The notes below the pieces were generated by a model, which saw nothing but the letters and a program-made list of their open reading frames with translations, had not been told where the DNA came from and ran no database searches. The translations under genes were made by a program, and so were the position numbers. A DNA stretch of 33,234 bases from Bacteroidia bacterium (GTDB lineage Bacteria; Bacteroidota; Bacteroidia; UBA4408): assembly GCA_014376525.1 (NCBI GenBank), contig JACMRI010000150.1:1-33234 (forward strand). Direction: 5' to 3'. Below, in pieces: positions 24,501 to 32,004 of the stretch; the first letter of the stretch is position 1, and each line of letters opens with the position of its first letter.

Positions 24501-25919
24501 TTAATTTTTACTCAACCCAGTTTTACTTATTACACTACTTTCTTGGTAGTTTTCGTAATCGGTATTTATGTCCCAAAGATTGTGTTCGGTATTATTCAAA
24601 ATATTATCAGCTGCAAGTATTCCCATTAATATGCTGTGATCCTGATTATTATATTTAAATGCTCCGTAACGCCCAACTACACTCATGTTTTTTATATTTG
24701 TAAGATACTCTTGTACAGGCAATAAACTTTCTTTATAGCCTGTGCTATACACAGGGTAACAACGTGGTATGCGGTATACATAGCCATCTGTTATTTGGGC
24801 ATTACCTATTAACCCTGTTTGCTTGGTTTCGTATTTGGCAAGTGCAATAAGTTCTTGGTCGGTTTTGGTGTAAAAATCATCATTATAATTACTCCAATAT
24901 TCCAAGCAAAGTATAGTTTCTTTTTGGTTATTATTAATATGAGGTACCCAATTACTAAAGTTAGTTAATCGTCCTAGTTGTAAGTCGGCACTGTGTATAT
25001 ACAACCAATTGTCAGGAAAGAGATGAACGGCATTTACTTTTAGGTACACCAATATAGTGCTTCGATAAGTTAAATTATTGCACAAGTTTTTAATCTTTTC
25101 GGGTACATCACTTATGCGCTGCACCATAAGCGTAAGCGGCATAGAACTTATTATATGGTCATAATAGTGTGTTTCGCCGTTTTCTAATACTATGCCTATT
25201 GCCTTGTTGTTTTCTATCAGCACTTGTTTTACAGCAGTATTGGTAAGTACTTGCCCTCCATTGGCCACAACAGTTGTACTCATACGTTCGTAAACGCTTC
25301 CAGTGCCACCGTGTGGGTAGGCAAACTCATCTACTAACGATTTGTGTGTATTGTTTTTACCCCCTTTTAAACCATTAATAATAGCCTCCCACAACGATAG
25401 TTTTTTTATGCGTTGTGCGGCAAAGTCAGCATCTAGCTGTGTGCAGGGTATGCCCCACAATTTTTCGCTATAGGTTTTAAAAAACACTTGGTATAGTCGT
25501 TTACCAAATCTACTGGTCACCCATCCTTCAAAATGGGTAGTATTTTTAGTAGGAATAATGCGCTCGGTAACATAGCTCATAAAGCAAATGCAGGCTTCTA
25601 CAATACCTAATTTTAGTAAAGCATCAATAGGCTTGAGCGGATAATAAAAAAACTTTCCTTTGTAATAAATACGCGTAAGGCGGTTTACCATTTCGTAATC
25701 GTTACCCACAACTTCCAACCACAAATCGTTTATGCGTTTGTCATCGCTAAAAAAACGATGTGGCCCTATGTCTATTTTTTGATTCCACAAATCAATAGTT
25801 TTAGCCAAGCCACCTACCTGCCCCGATGCCTCGTACACAGTAACTTGGGCCGTTTTTTTACTTAATTGATAGGCTGCCGTAATACCCGCAGGACCTGCAC
25901 CTATTATTGCTATTTTCAA
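24501..25919 (-). CDS. NAD(P)/FAD-dependent oxidoreductase (amine oxidase / UDP-galactopyranose mutase-like)
   Basis: A 472-aa flavoprotein. The Rossmann FAD motif is I-A-I-I-G-A-G-P-A-G (3-12) with the ribose-binding acidic residue in V-Y-E-A and the G-G-L-A-K-T segment. G-P-H-R-F-F-S-D-D (about residues 53-61) and Y-P-L-K-P (about 93-97) are typical of the COG1232 subgroup related to protoporphyrinogen oxidase and UDP-galactopyranose mutase. The C-terminal FAD contact G-R-Y-G-A-F-K-Y-N-N-Q-D-H-S is clear. The substrate is not known; such genes often sit near glycan genes, which is not the case here. It follows scoB after 24 nt. Confidence 0.8.
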   Translation of the reverse strand: MKIAIIGAGPAGITAAYQLSKKTAQVTVYEASGQVGGLAKTIDLWNQKIDIGPHRFFSDDKRINDLWLEVVGNDYEMVNRLTRIYYKGKFFYYPLKPIDALLKLGIVEACICFMSYVTERIIPTKNTTHFEGWVTSRFGKRLYQVFFKTYSEKLWGIPCTQLDADFAAQRIKKLSLWEAIINGLKGGKNNTHKSLVDEFAYPHGGTGSVYERMSTTVVANGGQVLTNTAVKQVLIENNKAIGIVLENGETHYYDHIISSMPLTLMVQRISDVPEKIKNLCNNLTYRSTILVYLKVNAVHLFPDNWLYIHSADLQLGRLTNFSNWVPHINNNQKETILCLEYWSNYNDDFYTKTDQELIALAKYETKQTGLIGNAQITDGYVYRIPRCYPVYSTGYKESLLPVQEYLTNIKNMSVVGRYGAFKYNNQDHSILMGILAADNILNNTEHNLWDINTDYENYQESSVISKTGLSKN

Positions 25920-25943
25920 TTAAATACTAAGTTTAAACACTTA

Positions 25944-26600
25944 TTAATCAATACTCATTTCTGGAATTTCGCCCTCTATTATTAAGTTAGCGTCAGTACT
26001 TTTTATAATGTGCTCTACCGTTACACCAGGTGCACGTTCAAGTAGTTTAAAACCCTTATCGGTAACTTCAATAACTGCTAATTCGGTAACTATTTTTTTT
26101 ACGCAATTTACTCCCGTAAGTGGTAAGTCGCATTTTTTTAGTAATTTACTTTCGCCCGCTTTATTTACATGTTGCATGGCTACAATTATATTTTTGGCCG
26201 ATGCTACTAAATCCATTGCGCCTCCCATTCCTTTTACCATTTTACCTGGTATTTTCCAGTTGGCAATATCTCCATTTTCCGATACTTCCATGGCACCAAG
26301 TATTGTTAAATCTACCTTGCAGGCACGTATCATTCCAAAACTCATAGCACTATCAAATATTACCGCACCTGGCAATAAGGTTACTGTTTGCTTACCGGCA
26401 TTTATCAAATCGGCATCTTCTTCGCCTTCTGTAGGGAAAGGCCCCATACCTAATATTCCGTTTTCCGATTGTAGTTCTACGTTTATTCCTGCAGGTATAA
26501 AGTTAGCTACTAATGTAGGTATACCTATACCTAGGTTTACATACATTCCGTCTTTTACTTCTTTGGCTATGCGTTTGGCTATTCCGTTTTTGTCTAGCAT
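25944..26600 (-). CDS. scoB: 3-oxoacid CoA-transferase subunit B
   Basis: A 218-aa beta subunit (ScoB/AtoA-like) of succinyl-CoA:3-ketoacid CoA-transferase, which moves CoA between succinyl-CoA and acetoacetate. The start M-V-N-L-G-I-G-I-P-T-L-like block (here G-M-Y-V-N-L-G-I-G-I-P-T-L), the active-site S-E-N-G with Glu46, and G-A-M-E-V and K-G-M-G-G-A-M-D-L-V are all present. The alpha subunit, usually just upstream, is missing: the neighbour at 26653 is the SpoIIE phosphatase. It must therefore be encoded elsewhere, or the transferase uses a distant partner. The product acetoacetyl-CoA could feed PHB synthesis with phaC. Confidence 0.93.
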   Translation of the reverse strand: MLDKNGIAKRIAKEVKDGMYVNLGIGIPTLVANFIPAGINVELQSENGILGMGPFPTEGEEDADLINAGKQTVTLLPGAVIFDSAMSFGMIRACKVDLTILGAMEVSENGDIANWKIPGKMVKGMGGAMDLVASAKNIIVAMQHVNKAGESKLLKKCDLPLTGVNCVKKIVTELAVIEVTDKGFKLLERAPGVTVEHIIKSTDANLIIEGEIPEMSID

Positions 26601-26652
26601 TAGTTGTATTGTTTTATAATTTATAAAAAAATTGTTTATAAATAATGTAAAT

Positions 26653-28443
26653 TTAAACTCTAAAACCCATCATCAATATATCATCTATTTGCTCTTCTTG
26701 TCCTCGCCAATTTTCTATAGTTTGCATAAGTTTTTGGCGTTGATCTAGCATAGGCATATCATTTATTTCTAGCAATAATTCACGTAATCGTCGCGCTAAA
26801 AATTTCTTTCCTTGAGGTCCACCAAACTGATCGCGATAGCCGTCGGTACTTATATATACGGTATCTCCAGGTTCAAGTTGTATTATCTTATTAGTATAAT
26901 GTTTTTCGGCAGTGGCTACAAAAATCCCTATTGATAATTTATCACCGTCTATTTCTTGTATTTCTTTATTTCTTATTAAATAAAGGGAGGTGTATGCTCC
27001 TGCAAATTCGAGTGTGTTAGTTTCTAAATCTATAGCACACATGCTTATATCCATACCGTCTTTGCTTGTTGATGTTGCATTGTTTTGATGTAAGGTTTCG
27101 CTTACTCCACGGCTCAACTCGTCCAGCACCATTGATGCCGTGGGGTTTTCCAATCCTATTACTGCATTTTTAAGTAAATTATAACCCACAATACTCATAA
27201 ATGCACCTGGTACCCCGTGCCCTGTACAATCTACCGATGAAAAGAATATTTTTTTGCCGCGTTTCTCCACAAAATAAAAATCGCCACTTACAATATCTTT
27301 AGGCTTAAATAGTATAAATGATTGTGGCAATAATTGCTTTACAAAAAACTGTGGCGGTAATATAGCATCTTGTATGCGTTTGGCGTATCTGATACTGTCT
27401 GTAACTTGCGAAAACACATATTCTAACTCAGCACGTTGTGTTTCTATATGTTCTTTTTGGCGTACAACTTCTTCGGTACGCTCCATTACCTTAAACTCTA
27501 ACATACGTTCATTTTCGGCAAGGTCGCTACGCATCTTTAATAATGCTTCTCCAAGTCTATCTTCCTCGCTCAATGGTTTATAGTCAGAGTCAAAGTTACC
27601 AGCTCCCACTTCTTTGGCAAATTGTGTTGTACTTTCCAAACCTATCTTAAGGTTACTCACCGCTATAGACATATCGCCTATTTCGTCGTTCCTATACTTT
27701 ATTATTTCTGGAGGCAAAATACCTTTTGCTAATTTTTGTATAAAAATACGGAGTTTATCAATTGGTAAAACTATAGCTCTTACCGTAAATACGGCTATTA
27801 GCAAACCAAATATTACTAATATTACTCCCATGCTATTTACTACACTTTGTAATAAATCAAATGAATTAACCATTTCTCGGCTGTAATAATTTGCATTTTT
27901 ACGCTGGTGCTCAGATAACTCCTCTAGTTTTTCTAGTATATTTTTTGTTCGTACAGGAATTTCTCCACCAGGCTCAAACATTGGATTAATTTCAAATAAA
28001 ATCAACGCATCTTTATAAGCATCCATAGATATTAATTGGCTCATAATTAACTTATGTTGTTGAAATAGACTATCAACAGATAACAAAATTTGATTGAGCT
28101 TTTGTTTACTCTCATCATCCCAACTTTGAGAAACTTTTAATAAATTTTTTTTAAGTTGTGGATGCCCTGTTAAAATTAAGCGTCTAAGATTAGGTGCATC
28201 TACGTTCAATACTGGGCTTGTGGCTCTGTACCAACCATCAATCCACATTTTAGATTGTATAATTTCTAATTTAAATTCTTTAATAATATCAACCGAAGGA
28301 CTTATTTCATAATTTATTCTATTGTTAATAGACCTACTACTTTTAACGGTTGCCAAAGTAAATAAAAAAGCCAAAACAGTTAATAGGAGTAAAGCTCCAA
28401 AACCTAAGTAAAGTCGTACACCTATTGATAGTCGTTTTTTCAT
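26653..28443 (-). CDS. Membrane HAMP-SpoIIE/PP2C serine phosphatase (RsbU type)
   Basis: A 596-aa signal-transduction phosphatase. TM1 at about 12-33, a periplasmic sensor region 35-200 that is mostly helical, TM2 at about 203-225, a HAMP domain (226-275) and a second HAMP-like segment (275-312) holding F-A-K-E-V-G-A-G-N-F-D. A coiled coil (about 312-345) leads to the SpoIIE domain (about 350-596). Metal-binding and signature residues are D-I-V-S-G-D-F-Y (Asp388), D-C-T-G-H-G-V-P-G-A-F-M-S (Asp405), K-D-G-M-D-I (462-465), S-T-D-G-Y-R-D-Q-F-G-G and the closing D-D-I-L-M-M-G-F. It should dephosphorylate a STAS-domain antagonist. It begins 4 nt after the TPR gene in a three-gene operon. Confidence 0.92.
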   Translation of the reverse strand: MKKRLSIGVRLYLGFGALLLLTVLAFLFTLATVKSSRSINNRINYEISPSVDIIKEFKLEIIQSKMWIDGWYRATSPVLNVDAPNLRRLILTGHPQLKKNLLKVSQSWDDESKQKLNQILLSVDSLFQQHKLIMSQLISMDAYKDALILFEINPMFEPGGEIPVRTKNILEKLEELSEHQRKNANYYSREMVNSFDLLQSVVNSMGVILVIFGLLIAVFTVRAIVLPIDKLRIFIQKLAKGILPPEIIKYRNDEIGDMSIAVSNLKIGLESTTQFAKEVGAGNFDSDYKPLSEEDRLGEALLKMRSDLAENERMLEFKVMERTEEVVRQKEHIETQRAELEYVFSQVTDSIRYAKRIQDAILPPQFFVKQLLPQSFILFKPKDIVSGDFYFVEKRGKKIFFSSVDCTGHGVPGAFMSIVGYNLLKNAVIGLENPTASMVLDELSRGVSETLHQNNATSTSKDGMDISMCAIDLETNTLEFAGAYTSLYLIRNKEIQEIDGDKLSIGIFVATAEKHYTNKIIQLEPGDTVYISTDGYRDQFGGPQGKKFLARRLRELLLEINDMPMLDQRQKLMQTIENWRGQEEQIDDILMMGFRV

Positions 28444-28446
28444 ACG

Positions 28447-29325
28447 TTACTTATAGTTTTCCAATTCAAGTGTGTACTTAGCGTCTAACTCAGTTTCGTT
28501 GAGGGCGTGGTATATATTGCGTAAACCTTCTACCACACTTTTATCTTTGCCATACTTATATGCACGCAATAAATAAGGCAATGCTTTACGGTATTGTACT
28601 ATGGCTTTATCTCCCGCTTCGTCTAGTAAAGTAATATCTTCTACCACTTTAGGGTCTTCAACAATTGCAACACCTTTGTTATAGTAGTTTATACCTAGCT
28701 GTTTATTAGCATTTACATTAATGCTATCAATTTTTAATATTTGGCTATATTGCTCAATGGCTTGTTTAAAAGCATCTTCACGCGTATTATCTTTTTCAAA
28801 AATTGTTACAAATACAGTACCTAAAGCAGCTTTAAATTGCATTTCTTTTTGTTTTACAGCAGCATTGTTCGGGTCTATTACTGCCATACATTGCTTGTAA
28901 TAGTTAAAATATTCTATGGCTTTATCGTATGTTTTTTCGTTGAGCAATGCTCCAGCTTCGTTACTAAATTTGTTAGCTAAAGCTTTTATATTTAATGAAT
29001 CTTGGTCAAAATTTTCTTTTTTAGGGTCTAACAGTATTGCTTTTTTAAATGCCATAAACGACTCTATGCGTGTATTATGAGCTAATTCGGCAGTTTGTTT
29101 TTTGGCAAGTTCTTTATAAATAAATCCTTTGTAGTACCATACTTCCCAAGTAGTATTTTGTGTGGGGTCTTTTACACATTTATCAATAATGGTTACCGCT
29201 CCCTCTATATTTCCAGCTTGCCATACGCTTATAGCTTCCTCAGCAGTATTGGTTTGTGCCATAGCCGAACAGGCAATGATAGAAACCATTACAATAGTAA
29301 GATATATGTGATGCATGTCTTTCAT
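28447..29325 (-). CDS. Exported TPR-repeat protein
   Basis: A 292-aa protein with a signal sequence (about 1-23, ending S-A-M-A-Q). The I-I-A-C at 16-19 also resembles a lipobox, so export as a lipoprotein is possible. The rest is helical and shows TPR-like units, e.g. A-W-Q-A-G-N-I-E-G-A-like (29-45), Y-D-K-A-I-E-Y-F-N-Y-Y (about 134-144) and F-K-Q-A-I-E-Q-Y-S-Q-I-L-K-I-D (about 187-201). It should act as a periplasmic protein-binding scaffold. Its ATG overlaps the yfiR stop by one base, and its stop lies 4 nt from the phosphatase start. The position between a YfiR-like protein and a sensor phosphatase suggests it takes part in the same signal route. Confidence 0.85.
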   Translation of the reverse strand: MKDMHHIYLTIVMVSIIACSAMAQTNTAEEAISVWQAGNIEGAVTIIDKCVKDPTQNTTWEVWYYKGFIYKELAKKQTAELAHNTRIESFMAFKKAILLDPKKENFDQDSLNIKALANKFSNEAGALLNEKTYDKAIEYFNYYKQCMAVIDPNNAAVKQKEMQFKAALGTVFVTIFEKDNTREDAFKQAIEQYSQILKIDSINVNANKQLGINYYNKGVAIVEDPKVVEDITLLDEAGDKAIVQYRKALPYLLRAYKYGKDKSVVEGLRNIYHALNETELDAKYTLELENYK

Positions 29326-29852
29326 TAGTCCACAGGAATACTAAGCGTTACTAAACTCTGACTTACTTTGAGGCTTGCTTTTTCTGCATTATTTTTGCTT
29401 AATTCAAATTTTTGCTTGTTGCTTTGTATCACAAAATTGATAATAGCACCTTGCTTTACATAACCATCTTTTTCGGTTACTAGCAATGTATTATTCCCTT
29501 TTATTTTAGTAATAATAGATGGTATAGGGGTAGCATTATCTGCTGGGACAAATAAAATATGACATTTTTTAACATCGGCAAGGGTTGCAAATGCTTTAAT
29601 TTCAATTTTTTGACTACCTACTGATTTACCAGTGGTAATAGTAGTAAGTTCGTTAATAACAGACGATGTACCTAATACCCCAATGGTAAAAGCACCTGCA
29701 CGATTAGCCTCTTTCCACTCTACATATTTACTAAAATTATAAATAAATACAGCTTTTACACGGGCACTTGGGTCAGGGGGCGCAAAATAAAAAGTAGATG
29801 GACTAAAAGCCATCGTACTAATTAAGGTTAATATGAATATAAGTTTGCGCAC
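29325..29852 (-). CDS. yfiR: YfiR-family periplasmic regulator (DUF4154)
   Basis: A 175-aa exported protein, signal peptide about 1-24. The family pattern is clear: K-A-V-F-I-Y-N-F-S-K-Y-V-E-W (33-46), I-G-V-L-G (57-61), C-H-I-L-F-V (97-102), N-T-L-L-V-T-E-K-D-G-Y (121-131), I-N-F-V-I-Q-S-N-K-Q-K-F-E-L (138-151) and L-K-V-S-Q-S-L (161-167). In Pseudomonas aeruginosa YfiR binds and represses the HAMP-GGDEF protein YfiN, with disulfides tuning activity. Here only one cysteine (Cys97) is present, so that control cannot occur in the same way. Downstream genes are a TPR protein and a HAMP-SpoIIE phosphatase, in place of yfiN. A -7 box lies upstream. Confidence 0.88.
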   Translation of the reverse strand: MRKLIFILTLISTMAFSPSTFYFAPPDPSARVKAVFIYNFSKYVEWKEANRAGAFTIGVLGTSSVINELTTITTGKSVGSQKIEIKAFATLADVKKCHILFVPADNATPIPSIITKIKGNNTLLVTEKDGYVKQGAIINFVIQSNKQKFELSKNNAEKASLKVSQSLVTLSIPVD

Positions 29853-29884
29853 TTTATGTTCTTTTAGTTTTTTGAGATTAGTTC

Positions 29885-29892
29885 CAAAAGTA
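29885..29892 (-). promoter_or_regulatory. Bacteroidetes -7 promoter box for the yfiR operon
   Basis: On the minus strand TACTTTTG matches TAnnTTTG, 33 nt before the yfiR start. No clear -33 box is visible. Confidence 0.55.
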
Positions 29893-30074
29893 GAATTATT
29901 TTTAATAATACGCTACTTATTTAGCTAAGTGTATATAAAAACGATGCTAAAAACGTAATTTCCCTTTTTAAATTATGAAAACTATGTTAAAACAATGTAA
30001 ATTACCAATAAGTTGGCTAACACAATTATTATTTGTTGCGTTATTATTAAAAAAACCAATTTTATTTTTTACAA

Positions 30075-30104
30075 TTGGTATAAACGGCTATTTTGATACA
30101 TTTG
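30075..30104 (+). promoter_or_regulatory. Bacteroidetes sigma-A promoter for paaBC
   Basis: TTG at 30075-30077, then 19 nt, then TACATTTG at 30097-30104. This is the full Bacteroidetes consensus TTG-N19-TAnnTTTG and the best promoter match in the window. The paaB ATG lies 51 nt after the -7 box. Confidence 0.8.
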
Positions 30105-30154
30105 TAAATAAAATAAGTTTTGCATAATAATTACATGATTAATTAAAATATACA

Positions 30155-30442
30155 ATGAGCGAAAATCAATGGCCAGTATGGGAAGTATTTATACAAGCAA
30201 CCCCAGGTATTCCGCACAAGCACGCAGGTAATGTACACGCTACCGATGCCGAAATGGCATTACAAAACGCACGCGACCTATACGGACGCCGCAACGAAGG
30301 TATAAATATGTGGGTAGTACCTGCCACAGCAATAACGGCGAGTACGCCCGAAGATCAAGGTTCGTTTTTTGACCCTGCTAACGATAAGCCATACCGCCAT
30401 CCTACGTTTTACAAAATTCCAGACGGAGTTAAGTATTTGTAA
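30155..30442 (+). CDS. paaB: 1,2-phenylacetyl-CoA epoxidase subunit PaaB
   Basis: A 95-aa protein, the usual length of PaaB, a structural subunit of the multicomponent phenylacetyl-CoA 1,2-epoxidase (PaaABCE). Typical are W-P-V-W-E-V-F-I-Q-A (6-15), H-K-H-A-G-N-V-H-A-T-D-A-E-M-A-L-Q-N-A-R-D (21-41), Y-G-R-R-N-E-G (43-49) and W-V-V-P. The gene has its own promoter and is not preceded by paaA, which encodes the catalytic subunit and normally comes first. It is followed after 22 nt by paaC. Confidence 0.95.
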   Translation: MSENQWPVWEVFIQATPGIPHKHAGNVHATDAEMALQNARDLYGRRNEGINMWVVPATAITASTPEDQGSFFDPANDKPYRHPTFYKIPDGVKYL

Positions 30443-30464
30443 TTAATTATAATCTTTTTTTTAA

Positions 30465-31217
30465 ATGCAAAATAATACCTTAGAATACGTATTGCGATTG
30501 GGCGATTCGTCTATTATAATTGGGCATCGCTTATCACAGTTATGTGGGCACGGTCCAGTGTTGGAAGAAGATATAGCCACTACCAACATAGCACTAGATT
30601 TTATAGGCTTGGGTACCAACCTATTAGATTATGCTGCTGACCTGCAAGGCAATGGCGCAACAGCCGATACGCTTGCTTTTATGCGAGGCGAGCGCCACTA
30701 CAAAAATTTATTAATAACAGAATTGCCCAACGGCGATTTTGCTTTCACTACAGTGCGTCAGTTTTTGTTTGATGTGTATCAGTTGTATTTATATGAAGGG
30801 CTAACACGCAGTAATGATGAGCGTTTGCGCAACATCGCACTAAAATCATACAAAGAAATACAGTACCACGTGCGCCATACGGCGGCATGGATGTTGCGCT
30901 TGGGCGATGGCACTACCGAAAGCCACGAACGCATGCAAACTGCACTTAACGAACTATGGGCATATACAGGTGAATTTTTTGCTGCTGATGCGGTGGATAG
31001 TGAGTTATTAACTAATGGTGTAGCACCTGATTTAAGTGCAGTGCACTCAAAATGGCTAACACACGTAAGCGATATTATAACGCAAGCTACACTTACATTA
31101 CCTACATCAACATTTGCACAAAGCGGAAGCCGTGAGGGTAAGCATAGCGAGCATTTAGGATTTTTGTTAGCCGAAATGCAGTACTTACCACGTATGTACC
31201 CTGATGCGAAGTGGTAA
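30465..31217 (+). CDS. paaC: 1,2-phenylacetyl-CoA epoxidase subunit PaaC
   Basis: A 250-aa ferritin-like helical protein that holds the PaaA catalytic subunit in the epoxidase complex but lacks catalytic iron in characterised examples. The L-R-L-G-D-S-S-I-I-I-G-H-R-L-S-Q-L-C-G-H-G-P stretch (10-31), E-D-I-A-T-T-N-I-A-L-D-F-I-G-L-G (34-49), R-L-R-N-I-A-L-K-S-Y-K-E-I-Q-Y-H-V-R-H (about 120-138) and the C-terminal S-E-H-L-G-F-L-L-A-E-M-Q-Y are diagnostic. No paaD or paaE follows; the next gene is an FkbM methyltransferase after 45 nt. An epoxidase therefore needs PaaA and PaaE from elsewhere. Confidence 0.96.
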   Translation: MQNNTLEYVLRLGDSSIIIGHRLSQLCGHGPVLEEDIATTNIALDFIGLGTNLLDYAADLQGNGATADTLAFMRGERHYKNLLITELPNGDFAFTTVRQFLFDVYQLYLYEGLTRSNDERLRNIALKSYKEIQYHVRHTAAWMLRLGDGTTESHERMQTALNELWAYTGEFFAADAVDSELLTNGVAPDLSAVHSKWLTHVSDIITQATLTLPTSTFAQSGSREGKHSEHLGFLLAEMQYLPRMYPDAKW

Positions 31218-31262
31218 TAGAAGTTAAAAATTTAATTTAAGTTAGTTACGAATAAAAAAAGT

Positions 31263-31985
31263 ATGAATATTAAGAATATTATAAGAAAATCACTAAATTT
31301 ATTGCATTTAGACCTAACTAAAAACTTAGAATATGATAGGCTTACAAAGGCAATAATGAAAAGGGTTATTACACCTACCTCCAACTGTATAGACGTAGGT
31401 TGTCACAAAGGAGAGATATTAGATGATATGCTAAAATATGCACCAAATGGTATTCATTTTGGTTTTGAGCCAATCCCATTTTTATTTGCTCATTTAAAAG
31501 ATAAGTATCTGCATAAGGCTACTATATTTCCTTATGCACTTTCTGATAAAACGGGCACTACAACTTTTCAATTTGTAAAAAATGCACCAGCTTATAGCGG
31601 TATAATTAAGCGTAAATACGATACTGAAACACCAAATATAGAAGAGATAACCGTAGACCTTAAAACTTTAGATGAAGTTATTGATAAAAACTTAAAAATT
31701 GATTTTATAAAAATTGATGTTGAAGGTGGTGAATTTGGTGTATTAAAAGGTGCAGAGCAATTATTAAAAAAAAATAAACCTATCATAGTATTTGAATGTG
31801 GTTTAGGAGGTAGCGATTATTATGATACTACACCTAACGATTTATATGATTTTATTTCCAATACCATTGGGCTCAAAATATCCACATTAAAATCATTTGT
31901 AAATAATACTCAAACTCTTACTATACAGGACTTTGAGTATTGTTTTAATAGTAACAAAGAGTATTATTTTATAGCACATTCTTAA
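31263..31985 (+). CDS. FkbM family SAM-dependent methyltransferase
   Basis: A 240-aa class I methyltransferase. The SAM-binding motif I is C-I-D-V-G-C-H-K-G-E (42-51); F-G-F-E-P (66-70) is the second motif with acidic ribose contact; and F-I-K-I-D-V-E-G-G-E-F-G-V-L-K-G-A (148-164) is the FkbM hallmark. FkbM proteins O-methylate sugars or other hydroxyls in surface polysaccharides and natural products; the acceptor is not known. The gene looks richer in A/T than paaBC by eye. It is followed after 19 nt by a secreted protein gene, so the two may be co-transcribed. Confidence 0.9.
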   Translation: MNIKNIIRKSLNLLHLDLTKNLEYDRLTKAIMKRVITPTSNCIDVGCHKGEILDDMLKYAPNGIHFGFEPIPFLFAHLKDKYLHKATIFPYALSDKTGTTTFQFVKNAPAYSGIIKRKYDTETPNIEEITVDLKTLDEVIDKNLKIDFIKIDVEGGEFGVLKGAEQLLKKNKPIIVFECGLGGSDYYDTTPNDLYDFISNTIGLKISTLKSFVNNTQTLTIQDFEYCFNSNKEYYFIAHS

Positions 31986-32004
31986 TAGTAATTATCAAAA
32001 AATA

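Larger units (their letters stand above)
29853..30154. other. Divergent intergenic region between yfiR and paaB
   Basis: About 302 bp without a convincing gene. It holds a minus-strand -7 box for yfiR at one end and a plus-strand -33/-7 promoter for paaB at the other. A 50-codon plus-strand frame at 29975-30127 is present but judged noncoding. No remnant of paaA was recognised. Confidence 0.7.

Noticed and set aside
26008-26619. 203-codon plus-strand frame opposite scoB
   Set aside because: Fully antisense to a gene with complete family motifs; low-complexity Ser/Ile/Pro composition typical of a shadow frame.
29975-30127. 50-codon plus-strand frame upstream of paaB
   Set aside because: It runs through the paaB promoter, has no recognised family, no clear ribosome site and is no longer than expected by chance in AT-rich DNA. 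It shows no similarity to PaaA.
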